In this document: one piece after another, positions 7,579 through 15,338 of the stretch
How positions within the stretch are numbered: position 1 is the first letter of the stretch
Layout: each line of letters starts with the position of its first letter
Source: Spirochaetales bacterium
GTDB taxonomy: Bacteria > Spirochaetota > Spirochaetia > Sphaerochaetales > Sphaerochaetaceae
Length of the DNA: 39,783 bases
Assembly: GCA_012838895.1 (NCBI GenBank)
Contig: DUOJ01000025.1
Span: 1 to 39,783 of the forward strand
Direction: 5' to 3'
Notes under the pieces: model-generated
Told to the model about the DNA's origin: nothing
The model's database searches: none
Seen by the model: only the letters and a program-made list of their open reading frames with translations
Translations under genes and position numbers: made by a program

Positions 7579-8759
7579 AAGAGAGCCTCTCTTATGTTTT
7601 ACTAACCCCCTATACTGTTGCTAAGAGTCGCACTGGGGGAGTTTTAAGTCGCCTCTTGAGTCAGTCTAACCTCTCCTTGGTAGGGGCTCAGATTATCGCC
7701 TTTGATGAGGGCCTTGCCAAAGCCTATGCAGAGAGTCTCCTCACCCAAACACGCCCTGAATACCCGGCCGCTATGCATCTCCTCGCCTCTTATGTTGAAA
7801 AGAGCGTTGGTCCCAATGGGGGGCGCCCCCATCGCACATTGATGTTGATCTTTAGGGGCGTTGACCCGTGTAAGCAACTGAGTGATATCTGTGGTGCCCT
7901 CTACTCTGAAAACAGGGGGCTTGAGTCGTTTACGGGAGAGACAATTCGTGACACCTATGCCGACTTAATCTACGACAAACAAAACCGCAACCGCATCACC
8001 TACTTTGAACCTGCCATCCTCACCCCCCGGCTTCAAGCCCATGCCGACTCGTTTTTTAAGCTCTTAGCCCCTTGGTTACCGGGACAACCCAATATTGTTG
8101 AAAATATGACCTACCCCCACCCTAATCAGGTTGAACGCACACTGGTGATTATAAAGCCCGACAACTGGCGCTACGCCTCAAGTCGCCCTGGAACAATCCT
8201 CGATATGTTTAGCCGTACCGGACTTAGAATTGTAGGGGTGAAGGTTATGCGCCTCTCGGTGGCCCAAGCGATGGAGTTTTATGGTCCAGTGCGTGAGAGC
8301 CTTAAGGAGAAGTTATCGGGGGTTATTGCAAAGAAGGGGAAAGAGCTCCTTGAAAAGAAGTTCTCCATCACCCTCAGCGAAGAGAGCCTTGAGAGTCTCG
8401 AAAAGGGGTTTGGACAAGAGTATGCAATCGACCAATTTGAGCAGATTGTTGAGTTTATGAGTGGTTCTCGCCCCAGTGCCACCCCGGTTGAAAAACTCGA
8501 TGAGCCGGGAAGTGTGCAGTGTATGATTATCGTCTACGAGGGGGAGAATGCAACATCTAGAATTAGAGATGTGTTGGGTCCGACCGACCCCCACAAGGCC
8601 CCCGAAGGGACAATACGTAGAGAACTAGGCACCGATATTATGGTTAACACCGCCCACGCAAGCGACTCACCCCAGAGTTATCAACGTGAAATCAAAGTTC
8701 TCGCCTTCCACACTAACGGTTGCTCTGAGATTATCAACAGCTATGTTAAGATGCTCTAA
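7575..8759 (+). CDS. Two-domain nucleoside diphosphate kinase-like protein
   Basis: A 394-residue product with two NDK-like halves, where a normal NDK is about 140-150. The second (about 187-380) has ERTLVIIKPD at its start, G-L-R-I-V-G-V-K near 216-223, P-E-G-T-I-R-R-E-L and the active-site N-T-A-H-A-S-D with His361, so it should transfer phosphate between nucleotides. About 60 extra residues (240-315) separate its first helix region from the end. The first (about 5-150) keeps YVLLTPYTV and S-L-V-G-A-Q-I but has FEPAILTP where N-x-x-H-x-S-D should be, so it lacks the phosphate-accepting histidine. Its end overlaps the convergent araD-like gene by four bases. Confidence 0.78.
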   Translation: MKESLSYVLLTPYTVAKSRTGGVLSRLLSQSNLSLVGAQIIAFDEGLAKAYAESLLTQTRPEYPAAMHLLASYVEKSVGPNGGRPHRTLMLIFRGVDPCKQLSDICGALYSENRGLESFTGETIRDTYADLIYDKQNRNRITYFEPAILTPRLQAHADSFFKLLAPWLPGQPNIVENMTYPHPNQVERTLVIIKPDNWRYASSRPGTILDMFSRTGLRIVGVKVMRLSVAQAMEFYGPVRESLKEKLSGVIAKKGKELLEKKFSITLSEESLESLEKGFGQEYAIDQFEQIVEFMSGSRPSATPVEKLDEPGSVQCMIIVYEGENATSRIRDVLGPTDPHKAPEGTIRRELGTDIMVNTAHASDSPQSYQREIKVLAFHTNGCSEIINSYVKML

Positions 8760-9457
8760 TCTTCCTCCTGCCCATAGTAGGCATTAGGACCATGTTTACG
8801 ACTATAGTGCTTCTCCCTCAAGTAGGAGGGGAGCTCTTGGGCGTTGTGATTGATGGTCAAAGTGAAGAGGGCCATCTTACAAATCTCCTCTAACACTATT
8901 GCATTGTAGATCGACTCTTGGGCACTTTTGCCCCAAGTAAAGGGACCGTGGCCAGCGACCAGTACCATCGGCTGTTCGATGGGATTCTTATCGGCAAAGA
9001 GCTTTGTGATTAGGTAGCCTGTCTCAAGCTCATAATTACCCTCCACTTGATCGCGCCCCATAATTGGGGTACAGGGGATTGCTAAGTGGGTATGGTCGGC
9101 ATGGGTTGTTCCAAAGATTGGTACATCGCGCCCCGCTTGGGCCCACCCTACGGCATAGGGGGAGTGGGTGTGGGTCACCCCACCAATCTCTTCAAAAGCG
9201 AGGTAGAGGACCCGGTGGGTCGCCATATCACTTGAAGGGCGCAGTTTACCCTCAACTACCCTCCCCTCTAGGTCGACCACCACAATATCGTCTACCTTCA
9301 AAACATCGTAGGGAACCCCTGATGGTTTAATGGCGAAAACACCCGCTTGACGGTCGATAGCCGAAACATTCCCCCAGGTAAAGAGGGCTAAATTGTGTTT
9401 ATAAATCTCCATATTGGCTAAGAAGGCGGCCTCTTTTAACTCTTTATAACGGTCCAT
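8756..9457 (-). CDS. araD: L-ribulose-5-phosphate 4-epimerase (AraD/UlaF/SgbE type)
   Basis: Zinc enzyme of the class II aldolase/AraD fold converting L-ribulose-5-phosphate to D-xylulose-5-phosphate. The 233 residues (E. coli AraD 231) include LFTWGNVSAID, KPSGVPYD, S-S-D-x-x-T-H near residue 80, the zinc ligands THTHSPYA, GTTHADHTH, and the third ligand AGHGPFTWG, with YYGQ at the C-terminus as in AraD. It is the last gene of the minus-strand operon that starts at 15172, two bases after the LacI regulator. It supplies the last epimerisation needed to bring L-xylulose carbon into the pentose phosphate pathway. Confidence 0.92.
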   Translation of the reverse strand: MDRYKELKEAAFLANMEIYKHNLALFTWGNVSAIDRQAGVFAIKPSGVPYDVLKVDDIVVVDLEGRVVEGKLRPSSDMATHRVLYLAFEEIGGVTHTHSPYAVGWAQAGRDVPIFGTTHADHTHLAIPCTPIMGRDQVEGNYELETGYLITKLFADKNPIEQPMVLVAGHGPFTWGKSAQESIYNAIVLEEICKMALFTLTINHNAQELPSYLREKHYSRKHGPNAYYGQEED

Positions 9458-9459
9458 TA

Positions 9460-10458
9460 TTATCCCTTTAAAGTTGAATTCCTCACCACCAGAGAGGGCT
9501 GTAAGCGCACTTTGTTTTGCGCTATCGTCTCGCCACTGGTCAGTTTATCGATATAGTCGACAGCGATATCACTCATCTCGGCGAAGGGTTGGTAGATGGT
9601 AGAAAGGGATGGATTATAGACTTCAGAGAAGCGGACATCATCCATTCCTATCACCGCCACATCTTCGGGAACCCTCAAACCACGCTTAACTAGAGTTGAG
9701 ATTGCAGCTATGGCAACCATATCATTTTGTCCCCACAATCCGTCAAACTCAAGCCCCTCCTCGATGAAGTGGTTAACCCCATCAATTCCTGCCTCGTAAG
9801 TAAAACCTCCCTTCCACAGGAGGCGCTCGTCAAACTGGACCCCATTTTTAGCGAGGGTCTCTACAAGACCGGCATAGCGGTCACGCGACAAGTTAATCTT
9901 AAAGTTACCAGTTATTGTCGCTATACGCCGACACCCCACATCAAGGAGGTGTTGTGCGGCCAAAGCCCCTGCTTGGTAGTTATCGAGGGTTACGTTGGGG
10001 ATTTTTTCGTTGTCGTAAGCCCTGTCGATAACAACCATCGGGATTGAGTAGGCCCGCGAAAGGTTATCAATATAACTCTCATCAGAGACACGACAGAAGA
10101 TAATCCCGTTGATATTCTGCCCCAACAACATGTCGATAGCTTCAGCTTCTCGTTTGTAGTCGTTGTGGGTATTGAAAATAAGAAGGTTAAGTCCCCGCTT
10201 TGAAGCACTCGCCTCGATATTATCGATTAAGAGGCTGAAAGCGGGGTGGTCTATAGCTGGCACAAGGAGACCAATGTTCTTAGTCACCTTGAGTCTCAGA
10301 CTTTGAGCTAGGAGGTTTGGACGGTAATTGACTTCAGCTATCGCTTTTTCAACCTTTATGCGGGTCTCTTCACTAACGAAGACAGTGCGGTTTATCACCC
10401 TCGAGACTGTCGAGGGTGACACTCCCGCAATTTTTGCAACATCTTTTAGCGATACCAT
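9460..10458 (-). CDS. LacI-family transcriptional regulator
   Basis: A 332-residue repressor with the N-terminal helix-turn-helix LKDVAKIAGVSPSTVSRVIN and the hinge-helix segment RPNLLAQSLR, followed by a periplasmic-binding-like effector domain (NIGLLVPAIDHPAF, GIDGVNHF, AVIGMDDVRFS). The recognition helix S-P-S-T-V-S-R is the common type that binds operators with a central CG, which fits the two sites at 15238-15263 upstream of this operon. It lies inside the transporter operon between the cupin isomerase and araD genes, so it likely controls its own operon and the divergent lyxK genes in response to the transported sugar or its phosphate. Confidence 0.9.
   Translation of the reverse strand: MVSLKDVAKIAGVSPSTVSRVINRTVFVSEETRIKVEKAIAEVNYRPNLLAQSLRLKVTKNIGLLVPAIDHPAFSLLIDNIEASASKRGLNLLIFNTHNDYKREAEAIDMLLGQNINGIIFCRVSDESYIDNLSRAYSIPMVVIDRAYDNEKIPNVTLDNYQAGALAAQHLLDVGCRRIATITGNFKINLSRDRYAGLVETLAKNGVQFDERLLWKGGFTYEAGIDGVNHFIEEGLEFDGLWGQNDMVAIAAISTLVKRGLRVPEDVAVIGMDDVRFSEVYNPSLSTIYQPFAEMSDIAVDYIDKLTSGETIAQNKVRLQPSLVVRNSTLKG
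10396..10418. repeat. Inverted repeat inside the LacI helix-turn-helix coding region
   Basis: Perfect 9-base arms CACCCTCGA and TCGAGGGTG are separated by five bases. It falls in the codons of the recognition helix region, where it may be chance, an mRNA hairpin near the start, or an internal operator. Confidence 0.4.
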
Positions 10459-10472
10459 CCAAACTCTCTCTT

Positions 10473-11684
10473 CTAGAGTCCTAAGTCGGGATTTCCAGCT
10501 CCGTAGTGTTTAAGAATCACAAGTGGATCACTCTTGGAGGGGTTAACAATCCTAACCCCCTCTTTGGCAGCCCCTTCACTGACGAAGAACTCATCGTAGG
10601 TGAGCTGACCAAAGCGGATCAGGGCGGGGGTCTCTACATCCCACACTCCAAACTTACCGTGACCTTGAATCACATACATCCCATAGGCGGCTGCGTCTTT
10701 AATTACAACTTCGGCACCGGGGAAGACGGTCAGCTCTTTAGCACTAAAGGCAGCTGACTTGTAGACAATCCACTGCTCACTATACCCTGCAGCATTCATC
10801 TCAGCTTCAGGTCTCACCGGGCGGGGTGCCATGAAGTGTTTCTCAGCAAAGAGGGGGTCAACGTTGGCTTCCCAATCGATTACATCAAGGAGGTAGTCGA
10901 AGTCACCCACCTTGTCTTTGGGAGTGTTCTTCCATAAGAGTTCCTCTTCAATGATGGCGTCGTTAACTAGAGACTGGTACATCGCAAAGACGTCACTCGC
11001 CATCTGGGGCTCATAGGTACACATACTACCGGGGGCGTGGAGGATTCCGGGAGGGACGTCCCAGCCTGTCCCAACAGTTAGCCTATAAGCTGCCGAGAGG
11101 TCGGTAATCTTGTTGTCCCCTTTGGTAAAGTTCATCAGAGCCTCTTTAACCTGCTCTTTGGTGACTGAGGGCTGAAGACCAAAGAAGGTGTAGGGGAAGT
11201 CGCCACCGTGGTTGTTCAACTGGGGTGGGAAGTAATAGGCCTCAGGCTTACCCATCTCGCCCACATTAGCAGCGTGCTCGTCGCGGTGGTGGATGTGGTG
11301 AGGAAGCGGTCCCTTGTTGTCAAAGAATTTGCTAAACATCGGCCACTTGCCGTAAGTTTTCCACAATCTCTCCCCAATTAGAGCCCCTTTGAGCTCATCA
11401 ACAGCGTCACGTAGGAGGAACTTTTTTGTCTGGCCACCATCTTCCCAGACACAAAAGGAGAGCCCCTCGTTCTCACTAGTGAGAGGTCCGTTATCGGCAG
11501 GGGTGGTTGAACTGAACCACCGCTCATCAATTCCTCCTCGCTCGCCACCAAGGGCGTAGTAATCATCGGGGTGGAGTTTAATGCGACGACCAGGGACACA
11601 GAAGGAGCGGGGCACCCAGTTGGGGGCCAAACGGAAAATCCCCTTCCCCTGCTCAAATGCTAATTGAATCTCTTTCTTACTCAT
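10473..11684 (-). CDS. Class I phosphomannose isomerase-like cupin protein
   Basis: A 403-residue cupin related to type I mannose-6-phosphate isomerase. The metal-site block reads LPHHIHHRDEHA (His130, His132), then KPEAYYF supplies Glu148, equivalent to Q-x-H and the glutamate of PMI. The second block V-P-P-G-I-L-H-A-P-G-S (His216) is equivalent to I-P-A-G-T-x-H-A. A second cupin barrel follows (YGMYVIQGHGKFGVW). The substrate may be a free or phosphorylated aldose; it would serve as the aldose/ketose isomerase of this operon ahead of the L-xylulokinase-like enzyme, but this is inferred. It has a GAGG signal nine bases before ATG 11684. Confidence 0.72.
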   Translation of the reverse strand: MSKKEIQLAFEQGKGIFRLAPNWVPRSFCVPGRRIKLHPDDYYALGGERGGIDERWFSSTTPADNGPLTSENEGLSFCVWEDGGQTKKFLLRDAVDELKGALIGERLWKTYGKWPMFSKFFDNKGPLPHHIHHRDEHAANVGEMGKPEAYYFPPQLNNHGGDFPYTFFGLQPSVTKEQVKEALMNFTKGDNKITDLSAAYRLTVGTGWDVPPGILHAPGSMCTYEPQMASDVFAMYQSLVNDAIIEEELLWKNTPKDKVGDFDYLLDVIDWEANVDPLFAEKHFMAPRPVRPEAEMNAAGYSEQWIVYKSAAFSAKELTVFPGAEVVIKDAAAYGMYVIQGHGKFGVWDVETPALIRFGQLTYDEFFVSEGAAKEGVRIVNPSKSDPLVILKHYGAGNPDLGL

Positions 11685-11705
11685 ATATAATACCTCACTA
11701 AAAAG

Positions 11706-12653
11706 TTATTTTGTATCATCTCGTAGACGATCTAATATTACGGCTCCAATAATTAAGGCTCCCTTAACAACTTGCTGGAAGTAGGGGGAGATTCCCAACA
11801 GGTTCATCCCGTTGTTAATTACCCCAATTAGGAGGGCTCCTATCAAGGTTCCAAGAATTGAACCACGCCCCCCTGTTAAGCTTGTTCCCCCAATTACAAC
11901 GGCAGCAATAACGTCGAGCTCATACCCCTGCCCTGCCACTGCTTCAGCTGAGTTTAGGCGACTCGAGAGAATTAGAGAGCTAAGGGCCGAGGTTATTCCA
12001 ACTATGACATAAACGGCAGTTTTAAAGAAGTTGACGTTAATCCCCGACAACTTAACGGTCTCCTCGTTACCCCCTATCGCATAGGTGTAGCGCCCTAACC
12101 TTGTGTGGTTGAGGATAAACCAGGCGATAATGACTGTTATGAGGAAGATAATGACGGGAATTGGAATACCTGCCACATACCCCCCTCCAAGCTTCCTAAA
12201 TTCGGAAGAGAAACCACTGATGGGGTATCCATTGGTGTAGATAAGGGTTAAACCGCGCCCTATAGTTACCATCCCTAGGGTAACGACGAAGGGGGCAATT
12301 TTCCCCAAGGTAATCAAGAGACCGTTTACCAGTCCCATACCAGCTCCCACGCCAATTGCAGCTAAAGCGGCCAGGAAAATGGGGGCATCGTGGCGTTTCA
12401 TTAAACCGGCACAAATAACCCCGGAGAAGGCTAAAATAGAGCCCACTGAGAGATCAATTCCTCCAGTTAAGATGACGAATGTCATTCCAACAGCAATAAT
12501 CCCATAGATTGATGTTTGTCGAAAGATATTCATAATGTTGTTAAGTGTGAAGAAAACGGGTGACATTATTGCCAACGCTATACAGATAATTAAAAAGGCG
12601 ATTATGACGCCATTGTTCTTAATTATCTGCTTATAATCAATTTTAGTAGCCAT
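11706..12653 (-). CDS. Ribose-type sugar ABC transporter permease
   Basis: A 315-residue inner-membrane permease of the RbsC/XylH/AraH family with eight to ten hydrophobic segments. Family signatures include GITFVILTGGIDLSVG-type sequence (here GMTFVILTGGIDLSVGS), G-L-V-N-G-L-L-I, YAIGGNEETVKLSGI and the loop A-A-V-V-I-G-G-T-S-L-x-G-G-R-G, which contacts the ATPase. It follows the ATPase gene by 33 bases. The Shine-Dalgarno sequence AAAGGAG lies about twelve bases from ATG 12653, rather far. With the ATPase and binding protein it forms a complete importer. Confidence 0.93.
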   Translation of the reverse strand: MATKIDYKQIIKNNGVIIAFLIICIALAIMSPVFFTLNNIMNIFRQTSIYGIIAVGMTFVILTGGIDLSVGSILAFSGVICAGLMKRHDAPIFLAALAAIGVGAGMGLVNGLLITLGKIAPFVVTLGMVTIGRGLTLIYTNGYPISGFSSEFRKLGGGYVAGIPIPVIIFLITVIIAWFILNHTRLGRYTYAIGGNEETVKLSGINVNFFKTAVYVIVGITSALSSLILSSRLNSAEAVAGQGYELDVIAAVVIGGTSLTGGRGSILGTLIGALLIGVINNGMNLLGISPYFQQVVKGALIIGAVILDRLRDDTK

Positions 12654-12686
12654 TGTGTAACAGTGCTCCTTTGGTATCTCAGTGTA

Positions 12687-14189
12687 TTAGGCTTCACGCC
12701 CTTCGTGTAATCCGAGGGAATATTGCATCACCTCTTCCTCGTTCAATTCGCCCTTCTTAAATTTCTTAACCAACTTACCCTCAAAGACAACGGCAACTTG
12801 GTCACTAATATTCATAACTTCGGGGAGTTCCGATGAGATCATAATTACCGCTGCCCCTCGCTTGGCGAGATTTTGCATTAACCGGTAGATCTCAACTTTG
12901 GCTCCAACGTCAATTCCACGCGTCGGTTCATCAAAAATGTAGACATCACATTGGCGGACAAACCACTTAGCCAAAACAACCTTCTGCTGGTTTCCCCCCG
13001 AGAGGTTCATCACCAATTGACGAATTGAGGGGGTTCTAATATTCATGCTCTCAACCATGGTGTTAACTTCGTGGGCGATTTTGCGCTTCTGTAGCACCCC
13101 AAACTTAGAGTAGAGGTCAAGGACCGTTAAGGCAGCATTGTCAAAGATATTCATCCCTAAAACTAACCCTTGTTGCTTTCGCTCTTCTGGGAGCAACCCA
13201 ACCCCTTGGGTCACTGCATCCCGACAGTTTTTAATCTTGATTGGTTTGCCATGGAGGAAAATTTCCCCTTGATCTTTCTTTAAATAGCCGTAGATGGTCT
13301 GCATTATCTCTGTGCGCCCTGCACCAACCAAGCCTACAAAACCTAAAATTTCACCTGCATAAGCGGTGAAAGAGACATCTTCACACACCCCCGCTTTGGT
13401 AAGTCCCTTGACTTCGAGTACCGGTTCTCCCCGTACCGAGTCGTATTGAGGGTATTGCTCTTCTAGGACACGACCAACCATGTGTTTAATCATCTCGTCG
13501 TTGGTCATCTCCCCACGGGCTTTTGTTACGACCTTCTCTCCATCGCGTAAGATGGTGATGCGGTCAGCTAAATGGTGGACCTCATCGAGGCGGTGGGAGA
13601 TGTAGATAATTGAAACTCCCTCTTTTTTAAGGCGCCCAATAATCTCAAAGAGGCGCTCCACCTCAAACCCGGCTAGAGCTGCCGTTGGTTCATCCATCAC
13701 TAAAATTTCAGCATTGAGGGAGAGAGCTTTAGCAATCTCAACTATCTGCTGGTAAGCTGCCCCTAGTGAAGCAACTTTTTGGCGTGGTTTAATATTGAGT
13801 TGGAAGGGGTCTAATACAGCTTGCGTCATCTTATAGAGCTTAGGCCAATCAATTGTCCCCAGCTTTGTCCTCGGCTCCCTCCCTAAAAAGATATTCTCAG
13901 CCACCGATAGGTATGGAATGAGGTTAAGTTCCTGATAGATAATTCCGATGCCATGCCCAATCATCTCACGCAGACCAGTTGTCTTTAACTCTTCACCCCT
14001 CAACACTAATGTCCCCTCATCGGCTTTGTAGAGCCCTGAGAGAATCTTTATAAGGGTAGACTTTCCAGCCCCGTTTTCACCTACTAGCGCATGTAGCTCT
14101 CCCTTCTTAAGGTCAAAATCGACATCTTTGAGAGCTCTCACACCAGGAAATGACTTAGAGATCCCCGACATCTTCAATAAACTTTCCAT
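12687..14189 (-). CDS. Ribose-type sugar ABC transporter ATPase
   Basis: A 500-residue double ATPase of the RbsA/MglA/AraG type that powers sugar uptake. The first half has Walker A GENGAGKST and Walker B ILVMDEPTAAL, but its signature is altered to SLGAAYQQIVEIAKAL where most have L-S-x-x-x-Q-Q. The second half has a degenerate Walker A (GLVGAGRTE), a good signature LSGGNQQKV and Walker B V-Y-I-F-D-E-P-T-R-G-I-D, as usual in this family. An AAGGAG ribosome site precedes ATG 14189. It is separated from the binding-protein gene by a strong hairpin. Confidence 0.94.
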   Translation of the reverse strand: MESLLKMSGISKSFPGVRALKDVDFDLKKGELHALVGENGAGKSTLIKILSGLYKADEGTLVLRGEELKTTGLREMIGHGIGIIYQELNLIPYLSVAENIFLGREPRTKLGTIDWPKLYKMTQAVLDPFQLNIKPRQKVASLGAAYQQIVEIAKALSLNAEILVMDEPTAALAGFEVERLFEIIGRLKKEGVSIIYISHRLDEVHHLADRITILRDGEKVVTKARGEMTNDEMIKHMVGRVLEEQYPQYDSVRGEPVLEVKGLTKAGVCEDVSFTAYAGEILGFVGLVGAGRTEIMQTIYGYLKKDQGEIFLHGKPIKIKNCRDAVTQGVGLLPEERKQQGLVLGMNIFDNAALTVLDLYSKFGVLQKRKIAHEVNTMVESMNIRTPSIRQLVMNLSGGNQQKVVLAKWFVRQCDVYIFDEPTRGIDVGAKVEIYRLMQNLAKRGAAVIMISSELPEVMNISDQVAVVFEGKLVKKFKKGELNEEEVMQYSLGLHEGREA

Positions 14190-14212
14190 TTGTGGACTCC
14201 TTGGTAGATAGG

Positions 14213-14242
14213 ATTATGGAGCCACACGCGTGGCTCCATAAT
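14213..14242 (-). terminator. Intercistronic hairpin after the binding-protein gene
   Basis: Perfect 13-base-pair stem (14213-14225 with 14230-14242) and a 4-base loop, with no T-run after it. It probably protects the 3' end of the binding-protein message or partly attenuates read-through, as seen in other transporter operons. Confidence 0.65.
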
Positions 14243-14260
14243 TCCCAATAAGAGATTTTT

Positions 14261-15172
14261 TTACTTCGTAACAGGAAGGGGGCTAATAAACTGAAGCTTA
14301 TCAGCAGGCTTTCGACCTGTTTTGATGTAGTCAACTAAGACGTCCATAGCTCTGCTTGCCTGTTGCCCAGGATACTGGTCGATGGTGGCGTTGAGTTTGC
14401 CCTCTTTCATGTAGACAAATGCGTCGCTATCGGCGTCAAAACCGATTGTCACTTTGGTTGAGGGGTCAATGCCAGCACTCAACATAGCTTCGATAGCACC
14501 AATGATCATCTCATCGTTAGCTCCGAAAACAGCGTCGAAGTTGGGGTAAACTTGGATTAAGTTTTCCATAACGTTCTGAGCTTTTGAGCGGGAGAAATCA
14601 GCAGTTTGGCTAACTAAGATTTTAACGTTAGAAGCGTTAACAATCTCATCAAAACCAGCTTTGCGGTCAATGGCGGAGGAAGCACCAGGGGTTCCCTCGA
14701 GTTCAATTACGGTTCCTTTGTTACCTAACTTCTCAACAACAAAGCGACCAGCAGCTCTACCACCTTCAACGTTGTCGGCGCCAACGTGGACTAAGATAAC
14801 ATCGGTGTTAGCTTTGCGGTCAACGGTGGCTACAGGAATACCCGCAGCAACAGCAGCCTCAATGGCGGGAACTAGGGAGTCCTCAGTCAGTGGGGAGATA
14901 AGAATTCCGTCCACTTTTTGAGCAATGTAGTTCTCAACAGCAGCCATCTGCATGGCAGAGTTGTTCTGTGAGTCGTGAGTTAGGAGGGTAACCCCAATCT
15001 CCTTAGCGTGGGCGACTGCCTCATTCTGCATGGTGATAAAGAAGGGGAACTGAAGCCCAGGAACTGTCATTCCAATGGTAATTCCCTCTTTCTTAGCCTC
15101 TACTTGGCCTGCAGCAAAGATAGCCCCGGTTAGTGTAACCAAGACCATTAGAAGTACTAGAAATCTTTTCAT
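14261..15172 (-). CDS. Ribose-type periplasmic sugar-binding protein
   Basis: A 303-residue type I periplasmic binding protein (RbsB-like). A signal peptide is evident (basic start MKRF, hydrophobic core, cleavage after A-I-F-A); there is no lipobox cysteine. The mature protein starts A-G-Q-V-E-A-K-K, followed by ITIGMTVPGLQFPFFITM and later VDRKANTD, GANDEMIIGA and G-F-D-A-D-S-D, typical ligand-binding strands. I place the start at ATG 15172, behind AAGGAGAG, and not at the longer frame up to 15283, which runs through the promoter and operators. It is the first gene of the operon ending with araD and probably recognises a pentose or similar sugar. Confidence 0.93.
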   Translation of the reverse strand: MKRFLVLLMVLVTLTGAIFAAGQVEAKKEGITIGMTVPGLQFPFFITMQNEAVAHAKEIGVTLLTHDSQNNSAMQMAAVENYIAQKVDGILISPLTEDSLVPAIEAAVAAGIPVATVDRKANTDVILVHVGADNVEGGRAAGRFVVEKLGNKGTVIELEGTPGASSAIDRKAGFDEIVNASNVKILVSQTADFSRSKAQNVMENLIQVYPNFDAVFGANDEMIIGAIEAMLSAGIDPSTKVTIGFDADSDAFVYMKEGKLNATIDQYPGQQASRAMDVLVDYIKTGRKPADKLQFISPLPVTK

Positions 15173-15228
15173 AATACATCTCTCCTTTTGTAATGATGTA
15201 ACTTTCACACTAACACAGAATCGGGGGT

Positions 15229-15234
15229 TGTCAA
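15229..15234 (-). promoter_or_regulatory. -35 box of the minus-strand transporter operon
   Basis: A perfect TTGACA on the minus strand lies 57 bases before ATG 15172; sixteen bases later TAGTGT (15207-15212) can serve as a weak -10. The operator pair lies just upstream. Confidence 0.55.
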
Positions 15235-15237
15235 GTC

Positions 15238-15263
15238 TGAAATCGATTGCACAATCGATTTCA
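15238..15263. promoter_or_regulatory. Two overlapping LacI-type operators between divergent promoters
   Basis: A perfect palindrome with arms TGAAATCGATTG and CAATCGATTTCA separated by CA. Each arm contains AATCGATT, so it can be read as two LacI-family half-overlapping operators centred on the CG at 15244-15245 and 15256-15257, 12 bases apart. It lies between the -35 boxes of the binding-protein operon (minus) and the lyxK operon (plus). The LacI-type regulator encoded at 9460-10458 is the natural ligand. Confidence 0.75.
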
Positions 15264-15276
15264 CAGACAAATTTCC

Positions 15277-15305
15277 TTGACATCCCCCCTAAAGGGCTCT
15301 ACCGT
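15277..15305 (+). promoter_or_regulatory. Promoter of the lyxK operon
   Basis: TTGACA at 15277-15282, a 17-base spacer and TACCGT at 15300-15305 (weak -10). It points toward the kinase ATG at 15339 and lies 14 bases from the operator pair. Confidence 0.5.
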
Positions 15306-15338
15306 AAGAGGAGACAAAATGATTTGAGAGAGGCAAAA

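Noticed and set aside
15075-15338. Long N-terminal extension of the LyxK-like kinase
   Set aside because: It crosses the binding-protein start, both promoters and the operator palindrome; FGGY kinases begin at the conserved Y-F-L-G-V-D segment.
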